NCBI RefSeq assembly: GCF_015291705.1
Contig: NZ_CP030050.1
Location: 1,178,001-1,242,000 of the forward strand
Source: Bradyrhizobium arachidis
GTDB taxonomy: Bacteria; Pseudomonadota; Alphaproteobacteria; Rhizobiales; Xanthobacteraceae
Direction: 5' to 3'
Length of the DNA: 64,000 bases
Position numbers and translations under genes: made by a program. Under the pieces are notes generated by a model. It was not told the origin of the DNA. It did no database searches and saw nothing but the letters and a program-made list of their open reading frames with translations. Positions 42,744 to 51,213 of this stretch are shown here, in pieces. The first letter of the stretch is position 1; each line of letters starts with the position of its first letter.

Positions 42744-42947
42744 ATGGAATTTGTGTGGAGCGTGGTCACATTCATCGGCCAGGCCGTCGAAGCGATCTTT
42801 GGCTATGTCGAGCATCATCACTGGATCTTCGCATTCCTTGCCGGCGGTTACGTCTTCTATCTCCACGACCGCTCCGTCCACGCGCGGTTCGATGCGCTCG
42901 ACAAGCGCATCGACGAAATCCGCAAGCGCCTGGCCATCGAATATTGA
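42744..42947 (+). CDS. Small membrane protein, 67 residues
   Basis: Not recognised. Chosen start ATG at 42744 (MEFVWSVVTFIGQAVEAIF) with GGGAGGA 6 nt upstream; the long frame before it is a shadow. One or two short hydrophobic helices (about 3-19 and 28-41, FAFLAGGYVFYLHD) with HHH between them, then a charged amphipathic helix RFDALDKRIDEIRKRLAIEY to the end. Looks like a small inner-membrane protein with a cytoplasmic coiled helix. A short hairpin follows the stop. Confidence 0.6.
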   Translation: MEFVWSVVTFIGQAVEAIFGYVEHHHWIFAFLAGGYVFYLHDRSVHARFDALDKRIDEIRKRLAIEY

Positions 42948-42953
42948 TCGGGA

Positions 42954-42972
42954 CCGACGAAACGTTCGTCGG
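42954..42972. other. Hairpin after the 67-residue gene
   Basis: CCGACGAA-ACG-TTCGTCGG, an 8-bp stem with 3-base loop, 6 nt past the stop codon. No T-tract, so a weak or Rho-assisted end at best. The rest of the 299-bp gap to 43246 shows nothing I can support. Confidence 0.45.
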
Positions 42973-43246
42973 GCAGCTCTCGTATCTCGTGTTGAGAACT
43001 GCCGTTCACGACGGCGCAGCCGCAGGGCTTTACTAGCGCCGCGGTTGTGGCATTATTGACTAGTATTTTAGATTGTGCCGTATGTTTCTGCACGTATTGA
43101 GAGTAAGCTGGCAGCGGCACGCGTTATCTGCCCGGGTCACCCCTGCCGGGCCCGATCCCGGTCTGATCTGTTCGTCCTGAGCTCTTCGTCCAAGGCATTC
43201 TTCCGATCATTTAGGCGGCGCAGCATTCGCGAATGAGCGGCGCAAA

Positions 43247-44761
43247 ATGGATAGATCATTCGTTATTGCGCACATCTCCGACCTGCATCTGGACGGGTCC
43301 GGCCGGCTGTTGGCGACGATCGAGACGCTCAGTGCCGCAATTCGCGAAGCGATGGCCGATGTCGCTGACGTTCCCGACCGCATCCTGCTGATCACTGGCG
43401 ATCTCGTCGAGGATCCGACGCCGCGTGCGCTCGATGAAGCGCTCGCCGTCATCGCCTCGTTCCGCCAGACCGGGCTGTTCACGGACATCCAGGCCGTTGC
43501 CGGCAATCACGACGTCAAGCGCCCGAGCCAGCGTGCGGGTCGTCACGACGTCTACGACTACCTGCATCTGCCGCGGACATCGAAGAGCGTCTACTACCGC
43601 CAGGCTGGACTCGATCTGGTGCTGCTGGATTCCAACCGCGCCAGCCTCTCGAAGCTGGCGAGCGGCAATATCGACGAGAACGCCTACCACGCGCTGGTCG
43701 CCGATTCAGCCCGGCTGAGCGTCGAGCTCGCCGGCAGCATGGGCTCTGGGGGACGCGCCGATTATGCCGAGCCGGCGGAGAACCTGGTGCGCGTGCTGGC
43801 GCTGCATCACCATCCGCTGCCGCAGGCGACCGGCGAAGGAAAGCGGTTTCTCGGGGCACCCGACGAGCCGCTGATGTATCTGGCTGCGCCCGCGACCTTC
43901 CTTGAAGCTGCGACCTCGCTCAACGTCAATCTGGTTCTGCATGGCCACCGCCATGTCGAGGGACTGACGCGGTATTCAATCCTCGATCCGCGCGCCACGC
44001 GGAGCGACAGCGGCGAGGCGCTCTGGCGCACGATCTACGTGCTCTCCTGTCCGTCTTCGACCGGCCAGGCGGGCGACGATGCCGGCTTCAACATCGTCCA
44101 TTTCGGCCCGTCGTCCGATGCGGGCCAGACGGCGTATCGCTTCGCGATCGCCCGCTATTCGCGGCCGCGCAACGACGGCGCGTTCGGGACGCTCGACTCC
44201 AACCTGCCTGATGGCGTCATCAGGTTGCCGCCAGGGCGGGATTTTTCGCGCGACCCTGCCGTCCAGGCGATGATCGAGATCGGCGCATACAGGACGCTGA
44301 CGCGGGACCAGGTCGCAGCACTGGTCCGCCGGCTGTTGATGCGCCGCGCCTTCTACGCCGATGGCGAGGCGTCGTGGGCGAGCGCGCTCTATGTCTATCT
44401 CGTCACCTCCCATGCCTGGGCCGACCTCGCGAGCAAATTCGCGAGGTCGGGGCGTAAGCATGAGGTCGATGCGCTGGCAGCGGTGACGCTGCTGCTGCGA
44501 CGGCTGATCGCGCAATCCGCCGCCGTGCTCGGCATCGACGACGATCAGCTCGATGAGCTCCGCGCCAGGCGTCTGGTCCATCGCGACGATCTTCAGCGCG
44601 AATTGCCGGGGATGCCGGGCACGGACATCGATGTCGCGGCGGAGGCACGGCAGAGGGTTCAATCCCTGCGGGACCTGAACGAACAAGTGAAGCGGCTTGG
44701 TCTGGATCTTGGTCTCGATCTGGACCTCGGCGGCGAGGCGCCACCGCAGACGCCGCCATGA
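43247..44761 (+). CDS. Calcineurin-like metallophosphoesterase
   Basis: 504 residues. The N-terminal metallophosphoesterase domain about 5-270 has all five blocks: AHISDLHLDGSG with Asp12 and His14, LLITGDLVEDPT near 46, VAGNHDVKRPSQ near 83, LALHHHPLPQ near 185 and LHGHRHVEGL near 228. The C-terminal 220 residues are not recognised; they are helical and end in a coiled, Leu-rich stretch (LNEQVKRLGLDLGLDLDLG). Might hydrolyse cyclic nucleotides, phosphodiesters or nucleic acid ends; no neighbour decides this. ATG at 43247 without a clear ribosome site. Confidence 0.85.
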   Translation: MDRSFVIAHISDLHLDGSGRLLATIETLSAAIREAMADVADVPDRILLITGDLVEDPTPRALDEALAVIASFRQTGLFTDIQAVAGNHDVKRPSQRAGRHDVYDYLHLPRTSKSVYYRQAGLDLVLLDSNRASLSKLASGNIDENAYHALVADSARLSVELAGSMGSGGRADYAEPAENLVRVLALHHHPLPQATGEGKRFLGAPDEPLMYLAAPATFLEAATSLNVNLVLHGHRHVEGLTRYSILDPRATRSDSGEALWRTIYVLSCPSSTGQAGDDAGFNIVHFGPSSDAGQTAYRFAIARYSRPRNDGAFGTLDSNLPDGVIRLPPGRDFSRDPAVQAMIEIGAYRTLTRDQVAALVRRLLMRRAFYADGEASWASALYVYLVTSHAWADLASKFARSGRKHEVDALAAVTLLLRRLIAQSAAVLGIDDDQLDELRARRLVHRDDLQRELPGMPGTDIDVAAEARQRVQSLRDLNEQVKRLGLDLGLDLDLGGEAPPQTPP

Positions 44762-44779
44762 GGGGCAGGGAGGCTGACG

Positions 44780-44801
44780 TTAACCGGCCGTTAGGGTTAA
44801 C
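44780..44801 (+). promoter_or_regulatory. CtrA-type box upstream of tadD
   Basis: TTAA-CCGGCCG-TTAG (44780-44794), spacing exactly seven, one mismatch to the CtrA consensus TTAA-N7-TTAA. A further TTAAC half-site follows at 44797-44801. Lies 54-75 nt before the tadD start. Confidence 0.6.
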
Positions 44802-44854
44802 AGTCTATTGCTGACGCGTTCGGCTCGATCAATTGGCTCGAGAGTCAAAGCGTC

Positions 44855-45670
44855 ATGCGTCAACGGTTCAGTCCTGCCCGGCTTCTCGCGTCTGCCTCGC
44901 TCATCGCGATGGTGGCGACCGGCCTCGGCGGCTGCACGGCAATGTCAAAGCTCTCCGACGTCACCGGCTCGATCGGGTCGAAGGCGGAAGCCGCGCCGCC
45001 CGCAGATCCCGTACGTGCCGTCGAGGTCTATGGCGAGCGCTACCGCGCCAATCCCAAGGATCCCGACGCGGCGCTCGCCTATGGTCAGGCCTTGCGCACC
45101 AACGGCCAACGCGCCCAGGCCGCTGCCGTGCTGGAACAGGCGACCATCGCCAATCCCGGCAACAAGGCGCTGCTCGCCCAGTACGGCCGCGCGCTCGCCG
45201 ACAACGGTAATTTCCAGCAGGCCTTCGACGTGCTGTCGAAGGCGCACTCGCCCGACAATCCGGACTGGCGCCTGCTCTCGGTGCAGGGCACCGCGCTCGA
45301 TCAGATGGGCCGTCACGAGGAGGCGCGCTCCTACTACGCGAGCGCGTTGAAGATCGCTCCGGGCGATCCCGGCGTGCTCTCCAATCTCGGCCTGTCCTAC
45401 ATGCTATCGAAGGATTTGCCCAAGGCCGAGGAGGCGCTGCGGCAGGCCTATGCCTCGCCGCGCGCCAGCAGCCGCGTGCGGCAGAACCTCGGCCTTGTCG
45501 TCGGTCTTCAAGGCCGTTTCACTGAGGCCGAGACCATCGTGAAGGCGGACCTGCCGCCGGATCAGGCCGCGGCCAACGTCGCTTATCTGAAGGACATGCT
45601 GAGCCGTAGCGATACGCCGCGCGGCGCACCGAAGCGCACGCCGGTCGCTTCGCTCAGCCAGGCCGACTGA
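44855..45670 (+). CDS. tadD: TadD, pilus-assembly TPR lipoprotein
   Basis: Outer-membrane lipoprotein needed for Tad pilus assembly, probably as pilotin or scaffold for the secretin. 271 residues; the signal peptide ends with lipobox LGGC (Cys27). Tetratricopeptide repeats run from about 55 to 240 (AYGQALRTNGQRAQAAAVLEQA; LLAQYGRALADNGNFQQAFDVL; VLSNLGLSYMLSKDLPKAEEAL). Transcribed on the plus strand, facing the minus-strand tad operon and converging on tadC 56 nt away, whereas many tad loci place tadD with tadC. Its own promoter region has a CtrA-type box. Confidence 0.9.
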   Translation: MRQRFSPARLLASASLIAMVATGLGGCTAMSKLSDVTGSIGSKAEAAPPADPVRAVEVYGERYRANPKDPDAALAYGQALRTNGQRAQAAAVLEQATIANPGNKALLAQYGRALADNGNFQQAFDVLSKAHSPDNPDWRLLSVQGTALDQMGRHEEARSYYASALKIAPGDPGVLSNLGLSYMLSKDLPKAEEALRQAYASPRASSRVRQNLGLVVGLQGRFTEAETIVKADLPPDQAAANVAYLKDMLSRSDTPRGAPKRTPVASLSQAD

Positions 45671-45698
45671 TCAAACCCGATTTTGCGATTTGAAGCCG

Positions 45699-45726
45699 AT
45701 ATGCGGGCCGCGCGCGGCCCACATAT
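45699..45726. terminator. Bidirectional hairpin between tadD and tadC
   Basis: ATATG-C-GGGCCGCG facing CGCGGCCC-A-CATAT, a GC-rich self-complementary core extended by AT arms. It abuts the tadC stop and lies 28 nt after tadD, so it can end transcription from both sides, although T-tracts are short. Confidence 0.65.
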
Positions 45727-46704
45727 TTAGTAGTGCAGCTCGGAGATCTTGATGCCGGTCGGTCCGAGAATGACCACGAACAACACCGGCAGGAAGAACA
45801 GGATCATCGGCACCGTCAGTTTCGGCGGCAGCGCGGCGGCCTTCTTCTCGGCCTCGTTCATGCGCATGTCGCGGTTTTCCTGCGCCATGACGCGCAGGGA
45901 ATGGCCGAGCGGGGTGCCGTAGCGCTCCGCCTGCTGAAGCGCGAGACAGACCGACTTGACGCCCTCGAGCCCGGTGCGCCGCGCCAGGTTCTCATAGGCG
46001 GCCTTGCGATCCTGCAAATAGGACAGCTCGGCCGTGGTCAGCGTGAACTCCTCCGACAACGCGATCGACTGGCCGACGATCTCGGTGGCGACCTTGCGGA
46101 ACGCCATTTCGACCGACATGCCGGCTTCGATGCAGATCAGCAGCAGGTCGAGGGCGTCGGGAAAGGCGCGCTTGATCGAGAGCTGGCGCTTGGAGATCGC
46201 ATTCCTGAGAAACAGCATTGGGGCCTGGAGGCCGAGATAGGCCGCGCCGATGCAGATGCCGATCTTGATCGGCATCGCCTGCTCCATGTGCGCGATCACG
46301 AAGACATAGATCACCGAGCCGACGAACAGCACGATCGGGGCGACCATGCGCGCGAACAGGAAGGTGATGTAGGGGGCCTGGCCGCGATAGCCCGCCATGA
46401 TGAGCTTGTCGCGCGCGGCTTCCTGCGCGAGCCATTTGGTGAGGTTGAAGTCTTCGACGACCTTGGAGACGATCTGCTTCGGGGTCTGGCGCAGCGAGAC
46501 CTTTTCGTTCTTGTTGAGGCGGTCGCGCTCGCGCTGCCGGATGCGTTCGCGCTCGCTCGCCACCGCCTTCATGCGCTTGGAGAGGCCCTCGCCGGCGAAC
46601 AGCGGCATCACCAGCGTGTACACGGTGGCGCTGGCGGCGATGGCCGCCAGCAGCATGGTCATGAAGTGCGCGTCATGCAGTTTCGTAATGAGGAAGTCGA
46701 CCAT
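45727..46704 (-). CDS. tadC: TadC, inner-membrane platform protein
   Basis: Type II secretion F-type platform protein of the Tad/Flp pilus, 325 residues. Helices near 15-33, about 120-160, and a C-terminal pair ending ILFFLPVLFVVILGPTGIKI. The GSPII_F domain at about 165-290 shows FPDALDLLLICIEAGMSVEMAF and the RYGTPLGHSLRVMAQENRDMR loop. Works with TadB over the TadA ATPase. Last gene of the minus-strand pilus operon, 9 nt after tadB. Confidence 0.92.
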   Translation of the reverse strand: MVDFLITKLHDAHFMTMLLAAIAASATVYTLVMPLFAGEGLSKRMKAVASERERIRQRERDRLNKNEKVSLRQTPKQIVSKVVEDFNLTKWLAQEAARDKLIMAGYRGQAPYITFLFARMVAPIVLFVGSVIYVFVIAHMEQAMPIKIGICIGAAYLGLQAPMLFLRNAISKRQLSIKRAFPDALDLLLICIEAGMSVEMAFRKVATEIVGQSIALSEEFTLTTAELSYLQDRKAAYENLARRTGLEGVKSVCLALQQAERYGTPLGHSLRVMAQENRDMRMNEAEKKAAALPPKLTVPMILFFLPVLFVVILGPTGIKISELHY

Positions 46705-46713
46705 GGGGCACCG

Positions 46714-47691
46714 TCAGAAGTCGAAATTGATCATCTTCTTCATCACCATGATGCCGATCGACATCCAGATGACGCAGCAGACCAGCATGAACTGGCCGGT
46801 CGGATGGGTCCAAAGCAGGGAGATGTATTGCGGCGTCGTGAGATAGACGAGGAACATCACGATCGGCGGCAGCGAGCCGATGATGCCGGCGGAGGCCTTG
46901 GCTTCCATCGACATCGCCTGAATCTTCTCCTTCATCTTCTTGCGGTCGCGCAGCACCTTGGAGAGGTTGCCGAGCGCTTCGGAGAGGTTGCCGCCCGACT
47001 TCTGCTGGATCGATACCACGATGCCGAAGAAATTGGCTTCCGGCAGCGGCATGCGCTCGTAGAGCCGCGAGCAGGCCTCGCCAAGCGGCATGCCGATCGC
47101 CTGCGTCTCGATGATGGCGAGGAACTCGCTGCGCAGCGGCTCCGGCGAGTCGGCGGCGACGACCTTGATCGATTCGAATAGCGGCAGGCCCGCCTTGATG
47201 CCGCGTACGATGACGTCGACCGCATCGGGCAACGCCTGCAGAAACTTGGTTTCGCGGCGCTTCTTCAGGAAGCCAAGCGCCCAGCGTGGCAGGCCGAGGC
47301 CGGCGGCAAAGGCGAGGCCGCTGGCGCCGAGCAGACCGCCGCCGCCGAACATAACGGCGGCGAAGCACACGGCCGCCACGATGCCGGAGACGATCCAGAA
47401 TTTCTGCGGTGTCCAGTCTAGCCCCGCCTGCGACAGGCGGACGCTGAGCGAGGCGCTCTTCTCCTGAAGGCGCCGGGCCTCGAGATCCTTGAGCGTGGAC
47501 TCCACCTGCTCGCGGCGCGAGCGTTGCGTTTTCTCGGCCTGGCGCGCGGTCGGCGCCTCGGCGCGCGCGATCGAGGCACGGCGGCTTTCGGCCTTTCGTT
47601 CCCCCGACAGCAGCGGATAGAGGAAGACCCAGGCGATGCCGCCGACGGCGGCGGTGGCGAGGAAGGCGAGGGCGAGGACCTGCATGTTCAT
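46714..47691 (-). CDS. tadB: TadB, inner-membrane platform protein
   Basis: Partner of TadC, also 325 residues and of the GSPII_F family. N-terminal helix LALAFLATAAVGGIAWVFLY, a basic linker (about 35-75), a helix pair about 100-135, the core domain LPDAVDVIVRGIKAGLPLFESI near 178 and the characteristic GGNLSEALGNLSKVLRDRKKM near 245, then two C-terminal helices. Fifteen nt after cpaF and 9 nt before tadC. Confidence 0.92.
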   Translation of the reverse strand: MNMQVLALAFLATAAVGGIAWVFLYPLLSGERKAESRRASIARAEAPTARQAEKTQRSRREQVESTLKDLEARRLQEKSASLSVRLSQAGLDWTPQKFWIVSGIVAAVCFAAVMFGGGGLLGASGLAFAAGLGLPRWALGFLKKRRETKFLQALPDAVDVIVRGIKAGLPLFESIKVVAADSPEPLRSEFLAIIETQAIGMPLGEACSRLYERMPLPEANFFGIVVSIQQKSGGNLSEALGNLSKVLRDRKKMKEKIQAMSMEAKASAGIIGSLPPIVMFLVYLTTPQYISLLWTHPTGQFMLVCCVIWMSIGIMVMKKMINFDF

Positions 47692-47706
47692 GGCGCGCTG
47701 ACCTGC

Positions 47707-49176
47707 TTACGTCTTCGGCGCCACTTCCGCAGCGTCAAGCGCGGCGGCAAGGCGCTTCTCGTCGCCATAGTAGCGGGCTCGCTCCCAGAACTTCGGGCGG
47801 CCGATGCCGGTCGAGCGGTGCCGGCCGATGATCTTGCCGTTGGCGTCCTCGCCGACCATGTCGTAGAGGAAGATGTCCTGGGTGATGATGGTGTCGCCTT
47901 CCATGCCCATCACCTCGGTGATGTGGGTGATGCGGCGCGAGCCGTCGCGAAGACGCGCGGCCTGGATGATAACGTCGATCGAGGCGCAGATCATCTCGCG
48001 AATGGTTCGCGAAGGGAGGGAGAAGCCGCCCATCGTGATCATGGATTCGCAGCGCGACAGCGCCTCGCGCGGGTTGTTGGCGTGCAGCGTGCCCATCGAG
48101 CCGTCATGGCCGGTGTTCATGGCCTGGAGCAGGTCGAACGCCTCGGGTCCGCGGACCTCGCCGACGATGATGCGTTCGGGGCGCATACGCAGGCAGTTAC
48201 GCACCAGTTCGCGCATGGTGACCTGGCCCTCGCCCTCGATGTTGGGCGGGCGGGTTTCCAGCCGCACCACATGGGGCTGCTGGAGCTGGAGCTCGGCGGC
48301 GTCCTCGCAGGTGATGACGCGCTCGTCGTGCTCGATGTAGTTGGTGAGGCAGTTGAGCAGCGTAGTCTTGCCCGAGCCGGTACCGCCAGAGATCAGCACG
48401 TTGCAGCGGACGCGGCCGATGATCTGGAGGATCTCGGCGCCCTCCGGCGAGATCGCGCCGAACTTGACGAGCTGATCCAGCGTCAGCTTGTCTTTCTTGA
48501 ACTTGCGGATGGTGAGTGCGGGCCCGTCGATCGACAGCGGCGGCACGATGGCGTTGACGCGGGAGCCGTCGGCGAGACGCGCGTCGCAGATCGGCGAGGA
48601 TTCGTCGACGCGCCGGCCGACCTGGCTGACGATGCGCTGGCAGATGTTGAGCAGCTGCTGGTTGTCGCGGAAGCGGATGCCGGTGCGCTGGATCTTGCCG
48701 CCGACCTCGATGTAGACGGTGTTGGCGCCGTTCACCATGATGTCGGCGATGTCGTCGCGCGACAGCAGGGGCTCGAGCGGGCCGTAGCCGAGCACGTCGT
48801 TGCAGATGTCGTCGAGCAGCTCTTCCTGCTCGGCGATCGACATCACGATGTTCTTGATCGCGATGATCTCGTTGACGATGTCGCGGATTTCCTCGCGCGC
48901 GGATTCGGAATCGAGCTTGGCGAGCTGGGCCAGGTCGATGGCCTCGATCAGCGCGCCGAAGATGGTGGCCTTGACCTCGTAATAATTGTCCGAGCGGCGG
49001 CTCTCCATCGGAGGCGGCGGCGGGGCCTTGATCGGGGCGAGCGGCGGCGAGGCGACCGCCGGCGGAGGTGGCGCGCGCGACACCGTCGGCGCCGGAGCCG
49101 GGGTCGGCTCTGGCGACACGGCACCGGGCTTGGGGGCCCGAAGGTCGGTGTCTGTTCCGCTACGCTTACCGAACAC
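47707..49176 (-). CDS. cpaF: CpaF/TadA, pilus assembly ATPase
   Basis: Secretion ATPase that powers Tad pilus extension and possibly retraction. 489 residues. A Pro/Ala-rich tether of about 60 residues precedes an N-terminal domain about 60-200 (DICNDVLGYGPLEPLLSRDDI), then the RecA-like core: Walker A SGGTGSGKTTLLN near 267, Asp box CEDAAELQL near 290, Walker B RPERIIVGEVRGPEAF near 330 and His box MNTGHDGSMGTLHANNPREAL near 350. GTG start at 49176 with GGAG upstream. Twenty-one nt after cpaE. Confidence 0.94.
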   Translation of the reverse strand: MFGKRSGTDTDLRAPKPGAVSPEPTPAPAPTVSRAPPPPAVASPPLAPIKAPPPPPMESRRSDNYYEVKATIFGALIEAIDLAQLAKLDSESAREEIRDIVNEIIAIKNIVMSIAEQEELLDDICNDVLGYGPLEPLLSRDDIADIMVNGANTVYIEVGGKIQRTGIRFRDNQQLLNICQRIVSQVGRRVDESSPICDARLADGSRVNAIVPPLSIDGPALTIRKFKKDKLTLDQLVKFGAISPEGAEILQIIGRVRCNVLISGGTGSGKTTLLNCLTNYIEHDERVITCEDAAELQLQQPHVVRLETRPPNIEGEGQVTMRELVRNCLRMRPERIIVGEVRGPEAFDLLQAMNTGHDGSMGTLHANNPREALSRCESMITMGGFSLPSRTIREMICASIDVIIQAARLRDGSRRITHITEVMGMEGDTIITQDIFLYDMVGEDANGKIIGRHRSTGIGRPKFWERARYYGDEKRLAAALDAAEVAPKT

Positions 49177-49197
49177 TTAACGACTCCATGCGGCGGC

Positions 49198-50463
49198 CTA
49201 TTTTCCCCGCAACTTCTCAATCAGCGGTGAAAGCAGGGACGACTTTTGTTTCTTCGTCTCGCTGCGGCCGGTCAGGCGCTGGGCGATCTGAAGGAACATC
49301 TCGATCGACTTGTGGTTGGCGGAGATCTCCGCGATCATCTGGCCGTTGTTGGCCGCCGAGCCGAAGATCTGAGGCTCGAACGGGATCGAGACCACCGGCT
49401 GGCTCTCGATCGCCTTGGCGAACTCCGCCGCGGCGATTTCGGGCCGTTTGGGGACGCCGACCTGGTTAAGGCAGTACAGCGGCGGCCGGTCGTTGGGGCG
49501 CGAGGCCTTCAGCAGGTCGAACAGGTTCTTGGTGTTGCGCAAGTTGGCGAGGTCGGGCGCCGCGACGATCAGGATGTCGTCGGCCCCGATCAAGGCGCGC
49601 TTGGTCCAGCCCGACCATTGGTGGGGGATGTCGAGCACGATGCAGGGCATGGTGGAGCGCAGCGTGTCGAACACGGCATCGAAGGCGTCGGTGCCGAAAT
49701 CATAGACCCGGTCGAGCGTCGCCGGCGCAGCCAGCAGGCTGAGATGGTCGGTGCATTTCGACAGCAGGCGGTCGATGAAGGCGGTGTCGACGCGATCAGG
49801 CGAGAACACGGCGTCGGCAATGCCCTGCGGCGGGTCCTGGTTGTAGTCGAGCCCGGCGGTGCCGAAGGCGAGGTCGAGATCGGCGACCACCGCGTCCATC
49901 GCGAGGTCGCGCGCGATCGCCCAGGCGACGTTGTGGGAGATGGTGGAGGCTCCGACGCCGCCCTTGGCGCCGACCACGGCGATGATGCGGCCGACCGCCT
50001 TGGCTTCCGGCGCCGAGAACAGGTTGCAGATCGAGCGGACGACGTCGATCGGGCCGACCGGCGCGAGCACGTAATCGCTGACGCCGCGGCGCACCAGCTC
50101 GCGATAGAGCATGACGTCGTTGATGCGGCCGATCACGACCACGCGGGTGCCGGCGTCGCAGACGGTGGCGAGCTGGTCGAGCCCGCCCAGGAGGTCGTTG
50201 CGGCCGTCGCTCTCGAGCACGATCACGTTCGGCGTCGGTGCCGAGCGGTAGGCCTCGATCGCGGCCGCCATGCCGCCCATCTGGATCTTCAGATGAGCCT
50301 TGCCGAGACGGCGATCCTCGCCGGCCGACTGCACCGCGGCAGCGGTCTCCACGGTCTCGCAGAAGGCCTGGACCGAAACACGCGGCGCAGGCGCAATATG
50401 CTCCTCGACCGGCGGCGGGGCCTCCGGCTGCTCTTCTTGGGTCTGGCGAGCGTAGCTGATCAT
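49198..50463 (-). CDS. cpaE: CpaE/TadZ, ParA-MinD-like pilus localisation ATPase
   Basis: Places the Tad pilus at the cell pole in relatives. 421 residues: a Pro/Glu-rich start, an atypical receiver-like domain about 60-150 (NVIVLESDGRNDLLGGLDQL), then a MinD/ParA-type ATPase with deviant Walker A VVGAKGGVGASTISHNVAW near 160 and ADLDLAFGTAGLDYNQDP near 190. The second conserved Lys of the deviant motif is replaced by Ala-Ser (KGGVGAS), common in CpaE. ATG overlaps the cpaD stop as ATGA. Confidence 0.92.
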   Translation of the reverse strand: MISYARQTQEEQPEAPPPVEEHIAPAPRVSVQAFCETVETAAAVQSAGEDRRLGKAHLKIQMGGMAAAIEAYRSAPTPNVIVLESDGRNDLLGGLDQLATVCDAGTRVVVIGRINDVMLYRELVRRGVSDYVLAPVGPIDVVRSICNLFSAPEAKAVGRIIAVVGAKGGVGASTISHNVAWAIARDLAMDAVVADLDLAFGTAGLDYNQDPPQGIADAVFSPDRVDTAFIDRLLSKCTDHLSLLAAPATLDRVYDFGTDAFDAVFDTLRSTMPCIVLDIPHQWSGWTKRALIGADDILIVAAPDLANLRNTKNLFDLLKASRPNDRPPLYCLNQVGVPKRPEIAAAEFAKAIESQPVVSIPFEPQIFGSAANNGQMIAEISANHKSIEMFLQIAQRLTGRSETKKQKSSLLSPLIEKLRGK

Positions 50464-51194
50464 TTGCCGGTGTCGCTGAGTTTGGCCCTGTCGGATTCGG
50501 GATAGGTCGTCGCCGTCGTCGTTCCCTTGCGATATTTCTCGAAGGCCGTGATGCGACGCGCCGTGTAGGGCGGAGTTTCAGGCCGCGGCTGCTCGAGATC
50601 CGACGGATTGTCGACCATCGCCGCCAGATTGCGCTGATAGGCGCAGCCGTAGTTGTAATAGTCCTTGTTCTCGAACCAGCTCTTGTTCTTCATCGACGGT
50701 CCGATGTCCTCCGGCCACAGGCCGCAGGGACCCGCGACCGCGGCGATCCTGGAATAAGTGAGCCGGATCGGCGGCAGGAAGCGCCTGTCGTCCGGCTGGT
50801 AGGGACGAACGTTGATGCCGCGCGGGGGGATGCCGGCTCCCGCCAGCATGGCCTGGATCTCACGCATCGTCTCCGCGACCGGGCGCGCATTGGGCGTGCC
50901 GGACGGCACGTCGATGCGGATCGCACCGGTGCCTTCATGCAGCCAGGCCGACGCGACGCCCATCACGTCGGCGCGCTGGGCGGCGGTCAATCCGCCGCGG
51001 GCATGGCCGACGAAGACGACGATCGAGCGGTTCTGCTCCTCGATCGCGATCGGATGGCGCTGCCTGTAGTCGTCGGGAATCGAGGCGGTCGTGACCTCGT
51101 CGTGCTGGCAGCCGCCGAGCGCGAGCGCCATGCCGACGAGCGCGCCACCGAGGCGGATGGCGCGTTTGCGAAGCTGGGGTGGTCTAGTCATCAT
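50460..51194 (-). CDS. cpaD: CpaD, pilus-assembly lipoprotein
   Basis: Outer-membrane-associated lipoprotein of the Tad system that partners the CpaC secretin. 244 residues; signal peptide with lipobox LALGGC (Cys29). The CpaD domain spans about 40-200: DYRQRHPIAIEEQNRSIVVFV, RADVMGVASAWLHEGTGAIR and NYGCAYQRNLAAMVDNPSDL near 175, with PRPETPPYTARR ending the conserved part. Overlaps cpaE by 4 nt and follows cpaC by 19 nt. Confidence 0.9.
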   Translation of the reverse strand: MMTRPPQLRKRAIRLGGALVGMALALGGCQHDEVTTASIPDDYRQRHPIAIEEQNRSIVVFVGHARGGLTAAQRADVMGVASAWLHEGTGAIRIDVPSGTPNARPVAETMREIQAMLAGAGIPPRGINVRPYQPDDRRFLPPIRLTYSRIAAVAGPCGLWPEDIGPSMKNKSWFENKDYYNYGCAYQRNLAAMVDNPSDLEQPRPETPPYTARRITAFEKYRKGTTTATTYPESDRAKLSDTGK

Positions 51195-51213
51195 CGTGAA
51201 GTCCCCGTTCCGC

